Source: Ketobacter sp. MCCC 1A13808 (GTDB lineage: Bacteria > Pseudomonadota > Gammaproteobacteria > Pseudomonadales > Ketobacteraceae). From it: DNA of 64,000 nt. The translations under genes were made by a program, and so were the position numbers. This document shows, piece after piece, positions 9,010 to 17,599 of the stretch (position 1 is the stretch's first letter; every line of letters begins with the position of its first letter). The notes beneath the pieces were generated by a model. It was not told the origin of the DNA. It saw only the letters and a list, made by a program, of their open reading frames with translations, and made no database searches. The stretch is from NCBI RefSeq assembly GCF_009746715.1, contig NZ_VRKW01000007.1:62001-126000 (forward strand), in the 5' to 3' direction.

Positions 9010-10038
9010 TTAAGGGAGTTTGGCAAAAAGGTAGTGGAAAACTAACCATTCCTTACCGTAGCGATAACCGAATAATTCTTCGCACGACATAAAAAACATG
9101 CGCCAACGCTGAATCCAGATATCGGCTTGGCCCTGGCCATAAGAATCACAAAACAGATCATAGACCGCGGCTCTGTTACGATCCAGGTTATCCAGCCAGG
9201 CCCGGGCTGTTTTCTGATAATGATACCCCGGCACAGACCATTGATTGATTAAACCGAGGTGATCCTGAAACTGAGGTAATGTATCTGCCGAAGGCATCTG
9301 GCCACCGGTAAAAAAATACTTTCCCATCCAGTTCTTATCACCCTCTGTTTCAAAAGGATAGAGCAATTCCTGGTGTCCAAAAATATGCACAAACAGCAAT
9401 CCGTCATCCGCCAGCCACTGACTGATATGCTGCATCAGTTTTTGATAATTACGTACGTGCTCAAACATTTCAACAGAGACAACCCGGTCAAAGGTTTGGT
9501 CCAGCTGCAGATCATTGACGTCGGAGGTTATTACGTTGACGTTGGCTAATTTGAGCCGATGCGCTTGCCCGACGATATATTCACGCTGACTGCTGGAATT
9601 GGAAACCGCGACGATTTGGGAACGGGGAAACCGTTGTGCCATCCACAAGGTTAGCGAACCCCAGCCACAACCAAGTTCGAGAATGTGCTGTCCATCCCTT
9701 AGCTGTGCCCGCTCGGCGTACTTTTGCAGCATCGCCTGCTCTGCTTCTCCCAGTGTACGGACACCCTCATCCCACCAACAACTGCTGTATTTTAAATGCG
9801 GCCCCAACACCAATTGATAAAACCCGGAAGGCACTTCATAGTGCTGCTCATTGGCCGCATCCGTTTCAGTGGCAATGGGACTTTCACGTAGCGATTGCAA
9901 ATAATCACGATAGGTCTGCCCTTGGCTCCGGGTCATACGCAGGGTTTCATCCCGTAAACGCTCCTCACAAAGCCGCCGGATGCCGAAGCGGATAAGCGCA
10001 TCGGGCATCCACCCTTTTTCTGCCAAATTAATGATCAT
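9010..10038 (-). CDS. CFA-synthase-like SAM-dependent methyltransferase
   Basis: Class I methyltransferase related to cyclopropane-fatty-acyl-phospholipid synthase but distinct from the fuller synthase three genes away. The SAM motif is ILELGCGWGSLTLWMA (about residues 118-133), followed by VSVEMFEHVRNYQ. The N-terminal phospholipid-binding part of CFA synthases appears shortened. It is the last gene of a six-gene lipid operon, 12 bp after the DUF1295 gene. A role in methylating an unsaturated acyl chain is inferred from context. Confidence 0.82.
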   Translation of the reverse strand: MIINLAEKGWMPDALIRFGIRRLCEERLRDETLRMTRSQGQTYRDYLQSLRESPIATETDAANEQHYEVPSGFYQLVLGPHLKYSSCWWDEGVRTLGEAEQAMLQKYAERAQLRDGQHILELGCGWGSLTLWMAQRFPRSQIVAVSNSSSQREYIVGQAHRLKLANVNVITSDVNDLQLDQTFDRVVSVEMFEHVRNYQKLMQHISQWLADDGLLFVHIFGHQELLYPFETEGDKNWMGKYFFTGGQMPSADTLPQFQDHLGLINQWSVPGYHYQKTARAWLDNLDRNRAAVYDLFCDSYGQGQADIWIQRWRMFFMSCEELFGYRYGKEWLVFHYLFAKLP

Positions 10039-10050
10039 CTATTACGCCTC

Positions 10051-10848
10051 CTAACGACGTGTACCGGTCGCACCCGGTTTCGGTTTCCAGGGAAAAAACA
10101 TCGGTGTTGTATGCTGATAGGCACGGTAATCCTCGCCCCGTGACCGTAGCGCCTGCTTTTCTGTAAACGGAATGCCGGTGACGAAATACAAAAATACAAA
10201 CATCATGAGGGGGGCCAGCCATAGCCATGCCCCTCCGGCGGTCGCTATTCCCAGTAACGGGTAAACAAACCAATGGCACCACTCAAAAAAATAATTGGGA
10301 TGACGGCTGTAATACCAAAACCCGGCCCGACAGGTTTTTACGCGGTTTGCCGGCTCCGCTTTGAACTTCTGTAGTTGGTGGTCCGCCAAAGATTCACCCA
10401 CCCACGCCACCGCGGCGACCAGGAGCGCCAGCAAAGCCCATCCCGCGCCGGGCCAATCACCCTGAGCCAATAACCAGGCCGGCAAGGTGAACAACCACAC
10501 CCAACTTGCCTGGGTTAAATAAAATGCAAAAAATACCAGCGATGCACGCGGCCCCGCCCATTGACGCAGATACCCGTAACGTCCGTCCTCTTGAGGAGCC
10601 TCGGCTACGCGGCGCGCCAGATGCCAGCCGAGACGGCCAAACCAAACGACATAGATGACGCCAGTCAGCCACCTCAGCGCTTCATCACCATTGCCGACAA
10701 TAACGTAGATCAGTGCTACAGCGGCCACGCCGAACGCCCATATCACATCGACCCAGGCAGCATTCTTCCGCTGTTCCTGATGCCACCAGCCGACGATAAA
10801 AACCGCGATCAAGAGCAGTGCGGTTAACTTGAGCACGTGCATATCCAT
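10051..10848 (-). CDS. DUF1295 family integral membrane protein
   Basis: Membrane protein of the DUF1295/steroid-5-alpha-reductase-like family, 265 residues with about six membrane segments. The C-terminal signature is visible: GFWYYSRHPNYFFEWCHWF followed by TGIPFTEKQ and YRAYQ. Related folds reduce double bonds in lipids with NADPH, but no reaction is proven for this family. It sits 6 bp after the CFA synthase gene, so a step in acyl-chain modification is inferred. Confidence 0.85.
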   Translation of the reverse strand: MDMHVLKLTALLLIAVFIVGWWHQEQRKNAAWVDVIWAFGVAAVALIYVIVGNGDEALRWLTGVIYVVWFGRLGWHLARRVAEAPQEDGRYGYLRQWAGPRASLVFFAFYLTQASWVWLFTLPAWLLAQGDWPGAGWALLALLVAAVAWVGESLADHQLQKFKAEPANRVKTCRAGFWYYSRHPNYFFEWCHWFVYPLLGIATAGGAWLWLAPLMMFVFLYFVTGIPFTEKQALRSRGEDYRAYQHTTPMFFPWKPKPGATGTRR

Positions 10849-10854
10849 AGAGCC

Positions 10855-12102
10855 TCAGTGGCTACCCAGCCATTGCGGTTGCCGGTTTCCGGGTTTAACG
10901 AACGTCAACTGCACATCGCTGATGGTTCGTTCCAGGAAGCCCCCTTCGCAATAGCATAAATAAAAATCCCACATGCGAATAAAACGTTCATCGAAGCCTT
11001 GCGCCCGCACACTGTTCAATTGCTGATGAAAGCGATGACGCCAGGCCTGTAGAGTCAGCGCATAGCTCGACCCGATGTCTTCAAGGTTAAACAGTTTTAA
11101 ACCCGATTGTGCTGCGCTTTGATTCAATACACTGACACAGGGAATAAAACTGCCGGGGAAAATATAACGTTTTATAAAATCGACGCTGTGCAACGCTTGC
11201 TTATATAGACCATCATCTATGGTTATCGCCTGTATAACAGCACAACCATCGGCTTTCAATAACCGACTGATCTTTTTGAAATAGCCATCCAGATACTGAT
11301 GCCCTACGGCTTCTACCATTTCTATTGAGACCAATTTGTCGTATTGACCTTCAAGTTCTCGATAGTCCTGCTTTAGCACCGAAATCCGATCACTCAAACC
11401 CGCCGCTGAAACCCGCTCTATTGTTGCCAAATACTGTTCCTTCGATATCGTAGTCGTAGTCACCTTGCAACCGTAGTGTCGTGCGGCATAGATTGCCATG
11501 CCTCCCCAACCGCTGCCGATTTCAATAACGTGGTCTTGCGGACTCAATTCGAGCTTCTCACATATGCGTTTTAACTTGGCCCGAGAGGCCTGCTCCAGGG
11601 TTTCGTCTCCGCGGTAGAACAACGCCGATGAATACATCAGATTGCTATCCAGGAACAATTCAAAGAACGTGTTCCCCAGATCGTAATGTGCCGCAATATT
11701 TTTGTCAGATCCGCTTTTGGTGTTCCGATTGAACGCATGCCAGATCCGCGAAGCAAACTGGGTAATAACTGCAAGACCCCCTTCCATCGCATCCAGCTGA
11801 CTGCGGTTGCGAAGCATCAACCGGATCAGCCCGGTAAGATCATCGGTTTCCCAATAACCCTGAATATACGCTTCCGCAGCGCCGTTGCTGCCACCCAGCA
11901 GCAACATCTGGTATGTTTTACTGTTGCGGACAGTCAGAGAAACCTGCAGTTGATCTACCGAGGGCTGGCCCAGATTATATGTTTCACCCTCATCGTAAAC
12001 AATCAGCTCCCCGTGTTTGAAATCGCGGCACAGTTTAAAGAAGAATCGCTTTGCCCATGACGACTGGCGGGTTGATTTTTTCTGGTTTTCATAGACCAAC
12101 AT
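10855..12102 (-). CDS. Cyclopropane-fatty-acyl-phospholipid synthase family protein
   Basis: Transfers a methylene group from SAM to the double bond of unsaturated acyl chains in membrane phospholipid. The 415-residue length matches full CFA synthases. An N-terminal lipid-binding part is followed by AHYDLGNTFFELFLD, the SAM motif VIEIGSGWGGMAIYAA, SIEMVEAVGHQY and KRYIFPGSFIP. A strong AAGGAGA site precedes the ATG at 12102. It lies inside the lipid operon between DUF1365 and DUF1295. I did not assign cfa because operons of this type may make products other than plain cyclopropanes. Confidence 0.9.
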   Translation of the reverse strand: MLVYENQKKSTRQSSWAKRFFFKLCRDFKHGELIVYDEGETYNLGQPSVDQLQVSLTVRNSKTYQMLLLGGSNGAAEAYIQGYWETDDLTGLIRLMLRNRSQLDAMEGGLAVITQFASRIWHAFNRNTKSGSDKNIAAHYDLGNTFFELFLDSNLMYSSALFYRGDETLEQASRAKLKRICEKLELSPQDHVIEIGSGWGGMAIYAARHYGCKVTTTTISKEQYLATIERVSAAGLSDRISVLKQDYRELEGQYDKLVSIEMVEAVGHQYLDGYFKKISRLLKADGCAVIQAITIDDGLYKQALHSVDFIKRYIFPGSFIPCVSVLNQSAAQSGLKLFNLEDIGSSYALTLQAWRHRFHQQLNSVRAQGFDERFIRMWDFYLCYCEGGFLERTISDVQLTFVKPGNRQPQWLGSH

Positions 12103-12114
12103 GCTAACTCTCCT

Positions 12115-12873
12115 TTAATGATGTGAAGCGGAATCTGCGGATTCAGGGTGATCATACTGCGGTATTTTCTTCAGCCACAGACGCAACGCTTGCCAATATA
12201 TCGCTGCCAATACACGCAGACACCGAAAAGGGAAAAGCACGCTGCTGCAAGCGGCCCGGGCTCGGGTTAAAGGCTTTTTTCGTAGGTTCAGTGCAGAACG
12301 AAATACCGTTTCCTTACCCTCTTTCAAACTCATATCGATCGCGATGCTGTCTCCCTCCAAACGAAAATTCCAGAAGTAACGCAACGTCATCGGCATAAAG
12401 GGCGACACATGAAACTGTTTATCGAACTCAAAATAATACTTATGTAACTGGTCACAGCGAAGCACGTACTGATGACGTTCACGCCAGGGTGTATTGGTAA
12501 TCTCAGCCACGATGGCGTAGAGTTCATTCGACTGGTTATAACAAAAGTAGAAGGAAACCGGGTTAAAACTGTGCCCCCAACTCCTGAGCTGGGTTAACAA
12601 AACAACCCTACCGGGTTCAGGCACGATACTGTTCGTTGTTAGCAGATGATATACCGCTTGCTTAAGCTCCATCGTATGCGGTGCCAGATAATCGTTGCGG
12701 TAAAACCGGGTAAGGGCCCGCCGGGTGGCCGACCAAAACGGCAATGCGCTCAGTTGGTCTATTTCGTCCAGATCCAACCACACCATACTACTTTTATACT
12801 GAAACGCATGGCGACGCGGCTTTTGCCTGACATGATAGATCGTGCCTTCACACAAAGCGCTATGCTGCAACAT
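12115..12873 (-). CDS. DUF1365 domain-containing protein
   Basis: Protein of unknown biochemistry that is typically found between an FAD oxidoreductase and a CFA synthase, as here. Features seen are HAFQYKSSMVWLDLDE near the N-terminus, FNPVSFYFCY in the middle and MTLRYFWNF in the second half. The ATG at 12873 is chosen because GGGGAGA lies just upstream. A longer GTG frame to 12915 lies entirely within the previous gene. The chosen start overlaps the FAD oxidoreductase stop by 14 bp. Confidence 0.88.
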   Translation of the reverse strand: MLQHSALCEGTIYHVRQKPRRHAFQYKSSMVWLDLDEIDQLSALPFWSATRRALTRFYRNDYLAPHTMELKQAVYHLLTTNSIVPEPGRVVLLTQLRSWGHSFNPVSFYFCYNQSNELYAIVAEITNTPWRERHQYVLRCDQLHKYYFEFDKQFHVSPFMPMTLRYFWNFRLEGDSIAIDMSLKEGKETVFRSALNLRKKPLTRARAACSSVLFPFRCLRVLAAIYWQALRLWLKKIPQYDHPESADSASHH

Positions 12874-14137
12874 GCTGATCTCCCCGTTGGATCCGATTGA
12901 TGCAGTCCAAAGCACTCGTCACGCCATCCTCATGAAATCCCCACCCCCAATAGGCACCACAATAGAACGTATTGTTAACGCCGTTAATTTCATCGCGCCT
13001 TTGTTGCGCTGCCAGAGTCTGGTGAGTGTAGACCGGGTGATGATAGGTGCGTTTGGCCAGAACACATTCCGGGTCCAGTGCCATGGCGCCATTCTGAGCG
13101 GGATTTAAAGTCACGATTAGCGGCCGATCGCAGTCCAGCCCCTGTAATAAATTCATCCAGTAACTCACACTGCAATGGCTGACCAACGTATCGGAAACGC
13201 GCGCATTCCAGCTTGCCCACGCGGCCCTGTTCTTCGGCATATAACGGGCGTCGGTATGCAGGACCACCCGGTTTTTCTGGTAATGAATGGCGCCAAGGAT
13301 ATCGATTTCCGCATCGGTGGGCTCTTTTAATAAGCCTAATGCCTGGTCACTGTGGCAGGCAAAAATCACCTTATCAAACTTCTCACTGCCGTATTCTTGC
13401 GTTGTGACCCGGACACCACTACGGGAACGGGATACATCTGTAACAGGACAACTGGTCCGTATTTCTCCGGTGCAGCGGCGCACGATCTCATCAACGTAGC
13501 GACGAGAGCCACCGCAAATGGTTTTCCATTGCGGTCGCCCTTCCAGTTGTAGCATACGGTGGTTGTGCATAAAGGCGATAAAATACTTTAAAGGAAATTG
13601 CGCTACGGTGTCAGTGGGTGCTGACCACAACGCACTGGCCATGGGTAGAATGTGATTTTCGACAAATACTTTGCTGTACGACTGTGTTTTCAGATACTCG
13701 CCTAATGTGCAGTCCGGCTGTTGATCAGACAAAACCGATGGAGTCTGGCGGTAAAAACGCATCAAATCCCACAACATACGATAGAAGGACGGATTGATCA
13801 GGTTCCGTTTCTGGGCAAAAAGCCGTTTGAATCCCTCAGCCCCATATTCCATCCCGGAACGCTCATTGACCGCACTGAAACTCATATCCGTATCCTGCCA
13901 CGCCACCCCAAGGGACCGTAAAAGGCGAGTGAACTGCGGGTAATTATGTTCGTTAAATACAATAAATCCGGTATCGACACTCACATTTTCACCGTTAATC
14001 GAGACTTCGTGAGTATCTGTATGCCCGCCGATGTAATCGTTCGCTTCGTATAGGGTAACTTCAACACCCGGCGTGCACGAAAGATAGTGCGCTGCGGTTA
14101 ACCCGGACACACCACCACCAATGATGGCCACTCTCAT
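12860..14137 (-). CDS. FAD-dependent amine-oxidase-like oxidoreductase
   Basis: Flavoprotein of the NAD(P)-binding/amine-oxidase superfamily. The dinucleotide-binding motif is GGGVSGLTAAHYL at residues 7-19 with a following acidic residue (YEAND), then GGHTDTHEV and DTGFIVFNEHNYPQF, and a C-terminal FAD segment FYCGAYWGWGFHEDGVTSAL. Its 5' end overlaps the desaturase stop by 4 bp. Homologues occupy the same place in photo-oxidative-stress and furan-fatty-acid-type clusters, so oxidation of a lipid chain is the likely role, by inference. Confidence 0.87.
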   Translation of the reverse strand: MRVAIIGGGVSGLTAAHYLSCTPGVEVTLYEANDYIGGHTDTHEVSINGENVSVDTGFIVFNEHNYPQFTRLLRSLGVAWQDTDMSFSAVNERSGMEYGAEGFKRLFAQKRNLINPSFYRMLWDLMRFYRQTPSVLSDQQPDCTLGEYLKTQSYSKVFVENHILPMASALWSAPTDTVAQFPLKYFIAFMHNHRMLQLEGRPQWKTICGGSRRYVDEIVRRCTGEIRTSCPVTDVSRSRSGVRVTTQEYGSEKFDKVIFACHSDQALGLLKEPTDAEIDILGAIHYQKNRVVLHTDARYMPKNRAAWASWNARVSDTLVSHCSVSYWMNLLQGLDCDRPLIVTLNPAQNGAMALDPECVLAKRTYHHPVYTHQTLAAQQRRDEINGVNNTFYCGAYWGWGFHEDGVTSALDCINRIQRGDQHVAA

Positions 14138-15060
14138 CGCACTGCCTCCTTAATCAATTTCATTTTTTTCTCCGGTACGGATTTTAAATTCCATACCAGG
14201 CCACTCCATTGCATCAGCTTTAAAATGTAGAAGCTTATATCCACCTCCCACCAAAAGAAGCCCTGCCGTGTAGAACCGGGATAGAAGTGATGGTTGTTGT
14301 GCCAACCTTCTCCTAATGTGATTAATGCCAGCCAGAGATTGTTACGGGAGTCGTCGTTGGTATTAAATCGGCGTTTGCCAATTCGATGCGCCAACGAATT
14401 AATACTCACCGTTGCGTGCAGCAACACCGTCGTAGAAATAAAGAATCCCCACACCAACAACTGCCAACCGTCTGTATTCAGATGCGGTGCGTTAACCGCT
14501 AGAATTTGACCCGTACACCATAACAATATCGCCAAAAAAATAGGCACCAGTACGTCGAAACGATCGAGCCAGACCAGTTCCGGATAGCGGGAAAAGTCCT
14601 TGATTAAATGCGTTGGTGTTTTGAAGTTCTGTAAACCGAGAAACCACCCGCAATGACTTTGCCAAAACCCGTTTCTGGGGGAATGAGGGTCACGACGCGT
14701 ATCGGACGTCCGGTGATGGCAGCGATGATGGCCAGCCCACCAAAGTGGACCGCGCTGGGTTGCAGAGGTGCCGATCACTGCAAAGACAAATTGCACAGTG
14801 CGGCTGGTATTGAAAGTCTTATGTGCAAAATAACGATGGTAGAAAGCAGTTATGGCGAACATGCGCAGAAAATATAACGACACCGCTACCACCAATGCGG
14901 TGTGGCTGTAACCCACCCAGAACACCAATCCACACGCCAGATGCATCAACACGAAGGGCCAGACCCTTAGCCAATCCACACCAGTCGCGCCCGTTGCATC
15001 TTGCGGCAATTCTTTGCGGTCATTATCAGCCCACCATAGCAGGCGATTGATCGACTCCAT
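14134..15060 (-). CDS. Acyl-CoA/acyl-lipid desaturase (delta-9 type)
   Basis: Membrane di-iron fatty-acid desaturase that introduces a cis double bond. The three histidine boxes are HRYFAH, HHRCHH and HNNHH, in the order and spacing of the stearoyl-CoA desaturase family. Membrane helices lie before box 1 and between boxes 2 and 3. It opens the lipid operon, with AAGGGAG before the ATG at 15060, and would supply the unsaturated chain that the downstream methyltransferases act on. Confidence 0.92.
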   Translation of the reverse strand: MESINRLLWWADNDRKELPQDATGATGVDWLRVWPFVLMHLACGLVFWVGYSHTALVVAVSLYFLRMFAITAFYHRYFAHKTFNTSRTVQFVFAVIGTSATQRGPLWWAGHHRCHHRTSDTRRDPHSPRNGFWQSHCGWFLGLQNFKTPTHLIKDFSRYPELVWLDRFDVLVPIFLAILLWCTGQILAVNAPHLNTDGWQLLVWGFFISTTVLLHATVSINSLAHRIGKRRFNTNDDSRNNLWLALITLGEGWHNNHHFYPGSTRQGFFWWEVDISFYILKLMQWSGLVWNLKSVPEKKMKLIKEAVR

Positions 15061-15098
15061 ATCGACTCCCTTATAATAACCACCAGCCTATCCAACCC

Positions 15099-15154
15099 GG
15101 CGTGACGACGATGTGAATGCGACGGTATTGAACCAATAGCGACGGCGTCACGCC
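15099..15154. promoter_or_regulatory. 9-bp inverted repeat in the divergent promoter region of the lipid operon
   Basis: GGCGTGACG (15099-15107) and CGTCACGCC (15146-15154) are perfect inverted copies 38 bp apart, between the desaturase start and the NTF2-like lipoprotein start. It may be a paired operator or a leader hairpin. No regulator gene lies beside it. Confidence 0.35.
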
Positions 15155-15212
15155 CGCTTCACCTCCTGGACATTAGACTGGATAGCACAACATAAAGGGA
15201 ACGGAGTCTGCA

Positions 15213-15818
15213 TTGCGCCCAACAAAGCGAGATAACCAGTATAGAACAGCGATCCTGTTAAGTATCGTAGCAGTGGTCACTATGGTGGCCGGTTGCACGG
15301 CCTCCGATAAGCGGAATTCCGGCGCAGAGAACGACCCAGTCAAAACGTATCTGCACTTGGCACCGGCAGCAACATTCGACAAGCCATCGTCGGACCCCCG
15401 CCTGCAATCGTTTGAAAAGCTGTTTTCGTCGTTAAATGAGACCAGTATCCAGGACACAGTGGACGAGGCCTATGCAGAGTACTTTTATTTCAATGACACC
15501 TTCCATACCCTTTCCGACCGTGTGCAACTAAAACGCTACCTGCTGGGAATGGCAGAGGTTTCAAAAACTCAGGTAACTGTGCTCGATTCCCTGTCACGTG
15601 GCGACGATGTGATGGTGCGCTGGAAAATGCAGACCCAATCGAAAGTGTGGTGGAAAACGCTCACAATCGATTCGTTCGGAATGACACATTTGCGTTTTAA
15701 CGAACAAGGGCAAATCGTTTTGCACCAGGACTATTGGGATGCGGCAGGTGGCTTTTATGAACACCTGCCGTTGCTCGGATCCTCTATCCGGTCAATTCGG
15801 TCCAACCTAAACGAATAA
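15213..15818 (+). CDS. NTF2/SnoaL-like lipoprotein
   Basis: Predicted lipoprotein of 201 residues with a signal segment ending in the lipobox VAGC (about residue 28). The remainder looks like an NTF2/SnoaL-type alpha+beta barrel (FNDTFHTLSDRVQLKRYL, MVRWKM, MTHLRFNEQGQIVLHQDYWD). The start is a TTG at 15213, supported by GGAG six to seven nt upstream. It diverges from the lipid operon. NTF2-like proteins are common companions of DUF1365/CFA clusters, so a linked role is inferred. It is convergent with hmp. Confidence 0.8.
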   Translation: MRPTKRDNQYRTAILLSIVAVVTMVAGCTASDKRNSGAENDPVKTYLHLAPAATFDKPSSDPRLQSFEKLFSSLNETSIQDTVDEAYAEYFYFNDTFHTLSDRVQLKRYLLGMAEVSKTQVTVLDSLSRGDDVMVRWKMQTQSKVWWKTLTIDSFGMTHLRFNEQGQIVLHQDYWDAAGGFYEHLPLLGSSIRSIRSNLNE

Positions 15819-15837
15819 CCGAAACGGACAGCATGGC

Positions 15838-17085
15838 TTACTGCAGTGCTTGTTTTGGGCCGAAAAACTCGAAATGCACCTGTGCAGGAGGGACGCCCCA
15901 AGCCCTCAGCCCATGATAAATGCCCGCCATAAACGGCTGCGGCCCACAAAAATAGAAATCGCCATCACGTTCAGGCAACAACGACTCGATCAAGTCTACG
16001 TCGATCAAACCACCACTGGCACCGCTACGTAACATCGCTCCCTGTGCATTGGGATCACTATAGCGGTAATGCGTGGTCAGATTAGGATGCCGGGCTGCCA
16101 GATCATCTACGGCCTCTTTAAACGCCTGACTGGACTCATTCAAACAACCATGAACAAACACAATCTGCCGCTGGGGATCCGTTTCCAACGCACTGGCTAA
16201 CATACTCATGATCGGCGTGATACCCACCCCCGCCGATAGCAATACCAGGGGGCGTTGGGGCGGTGTCCGAACATCCAGAAAAAACTCACCGCAGGGCGGG
16301 GCTATTTCCAGGTTGTCACCGACGCTCACCGTGGAATGCAAAAAGGTGGATAGGTAGCCGTCAGGCGTACCGGCAGAGGTACCGGTTTCCCGCTTAACAC
16401 TAATGCGGTACCAGGGTTGGCCAGGCTTGTCAGATAAGCTGTAATTTCTCATAGTGGTGTTGCCGTTCGCTGTCGGCACCCGCACCGTAATGTATTGTCC
16501 TGGTTTAAAATCAGGTAGGCGCTGGCCGACCTCTGGCGCAAGATAAAACGACGTTATTGCTTCACTCTCCTCCACTTTGCGCACCACGTTCAACGCCCTA
16601 AAGCCTACCCAACCGCCCGCCGCCTGTGCGTGCTCGGAGTAAATCTGGGCTTCACGTCCCACCAATATATGGGCTAAATACCCATAGGCTTCCGCCCAGG
16701 CATCCAATACTTCGCCGGTTGCCCCCTCCCCCAGAATCTCGCTGATGGAGGCCAGCAAATGCCTTCCCACAATCGGATAATGCTGCGCTTGAATCTGCAG
16801 CGACACATGCTTTTGCGCAATCAACTCCACCGCATTGCCCAGCACTTCTAGGTTGTCGATGTTGGCGGCGTAGGCGCAAATCGCACCAGCGAGTGCTTTT
16901 TGTTGCAAGCCGGCCTGCTGATTCGCCGGATTAAAAAATGGTGTCACTTCCGGGTTGTGAGTAAACATGCGTTGGTAAAAGTGGCGGGTTAGGGTTTCTC
17001 CCTCCTGTTCAAGTATAGGCGCTGTTGCCTTCACTGTGGCGATGGTGTGTTCACTGAGTATCCGGGCTTTCATCTGGGTGGTCAT
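15838..17085 (-). CDS. hmp: Flavohemoprotein / nitric oxide dioxygenase Hmp
   Basis: Converts NO and O2 to nitrate using NAD(P)H, and acts in the cytoplasm. A globin domain (about residues 10-140, with proximal heme His in IAQKHVSLQ near residue 93) is followed by an FAD-binding domain (RNYSLSDKPG) and an NAD-binding domain (SAGVGITPIMSML, FYFCGPQPFM, ending HFEFFGP). ATG 17085 is preferred, with GGAG ten nt upstream. It is divergent from nsrR, with a candidate NsrR operator between them. Confidence 0.95.
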   Translation of the reverse strand: MTTQMKARILSEHTIATVKATAPILEQEGETLTRHFYQRMFTHNPEVTPFFNPANQQAGLQQKALAGAICAYAANIDNLEVLGNAVELIAQKHVSLQIQAQHYPIVGRHLLASISEILGEGATGEVLDAWAEAYGYLAHILVGREAQIYSEHAQAAGGWVGFRALNVVRKVEESEAITSFYLAPEVGQRLPDFKPGQYITVRVPTANGNTTMRNYSLSDKPGQPWYRISVKRETGTSAGTPDGYLSTFLHSTVSVGDNLEIAPPCGEFFLDVRTPPQRPLVLLSAGVGITPIMSMLASALETDPQRQIVFVHGCLNESSQAFKEAVDDLAARHPNLTTHYRYSDPNAQGAMLRSGASGGLIDVDLIESLLPERDGDFYFCGPQPFMAGIYHGLRAWGVPPAQVHFEFFGPKQALQ

Positions 17086-17111
17086 CTTCGCTATCACTCC
17101 ACAAAATTTAT

Positions 17112-17134
17112 AATATGTATTTTTCGCACATATT
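17112..17134. promoter_or_regulatory. Candidate NsrR operator between hmp and nsrR
   Basis: Half-sites AATATGTATTT (17112-17122) and, on the other strand, AATATGTGCGA (17134-17124) are separated by one base. This gives the 11-1-11 dyad architecture known for NsrR. The left half differs from the AANATGCATTT consensus at one base, while the right half conserves only the outer part. It lies 27 bp from the hmp start and 43 bp from the nsrR start. Confidence 0.55.
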
Positions 17135-17176
17135 TAATATTTGATACTATTCCGGATTCTCTTGCAAGGACATTTT

Positions 17177-17599
17177 ATGCAGCTAACTTCCTTTACCGAC
17201 TACGGCCTACGCAGCCTGATGTACCTTGCGGCGCGGCCGGAAACCACCTGCAGCGTTCGGGAAATTGCCGAGCACTACCATATATCACGCAACCATTTGG
17301 TAAAGGTGGTTCACAAGCTGGCACAAGAGAATTTCATTATCAGCAGCAAAGGTAAAGGCGGCGGAATACGGCTGGCAGCAAACACGCTGCACCTCAGACT
17401 GGGTGATATAGTGCAAACGCTCGAACCGTCGATGGACCTGGTGGAATGTTTTGACAGCGCGTCCAACAGCTGCACCATCACAGAATCCTGCCAGCTGAAA
17501 CACTACTTCTTTGAAGCACGGCAGAGCTTTATCAAGACCCTAAACCAGCACACACTGGCCGATACCGTTAAAAATCCTGCTCTATTTTTTGCAAAATAA
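17177..17599 (+). CDS. nsrR: Rrf2-family NO-sensing repressor NsrR
   Basis: Iron-sulfur transcription factor that represses hmp until NO destroys its cluster. The start MQLTSFTDYGLRSLMYLA is typical of NsrR. The helix-turn-helix is at about residues 24-50 (SVREIAEHYHISRNHLVKVVHKL) followed by the GKGGGIRLA wing. Three cysteines for the cluster lie in VECFDSASNSC and ITESC. ATG 17177 is chosen over an upstream ATG-like frame because AAGGA lies eight nt before it. The divergent hmp is the likely target. Confidence 0.93.
   Translation: MQLTSFTDYGLRSLMYLAARPETTCSVREIAEHYHISRNHLVKVVHKLAQENFIISSKGKGGGIRLAANTLHLRLGDIVQTLEPSMDLVECFDSASNSCTITESCQLKHYFFEARQSFIKTLNQHTLADTVKNPALFFAK

Noticed and set aside
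9027-9995. Plus-strand open frames opposite the methyltransferase (9599-9995)
   Set aside because: They are antisense to a gene with clear SAM motifs.
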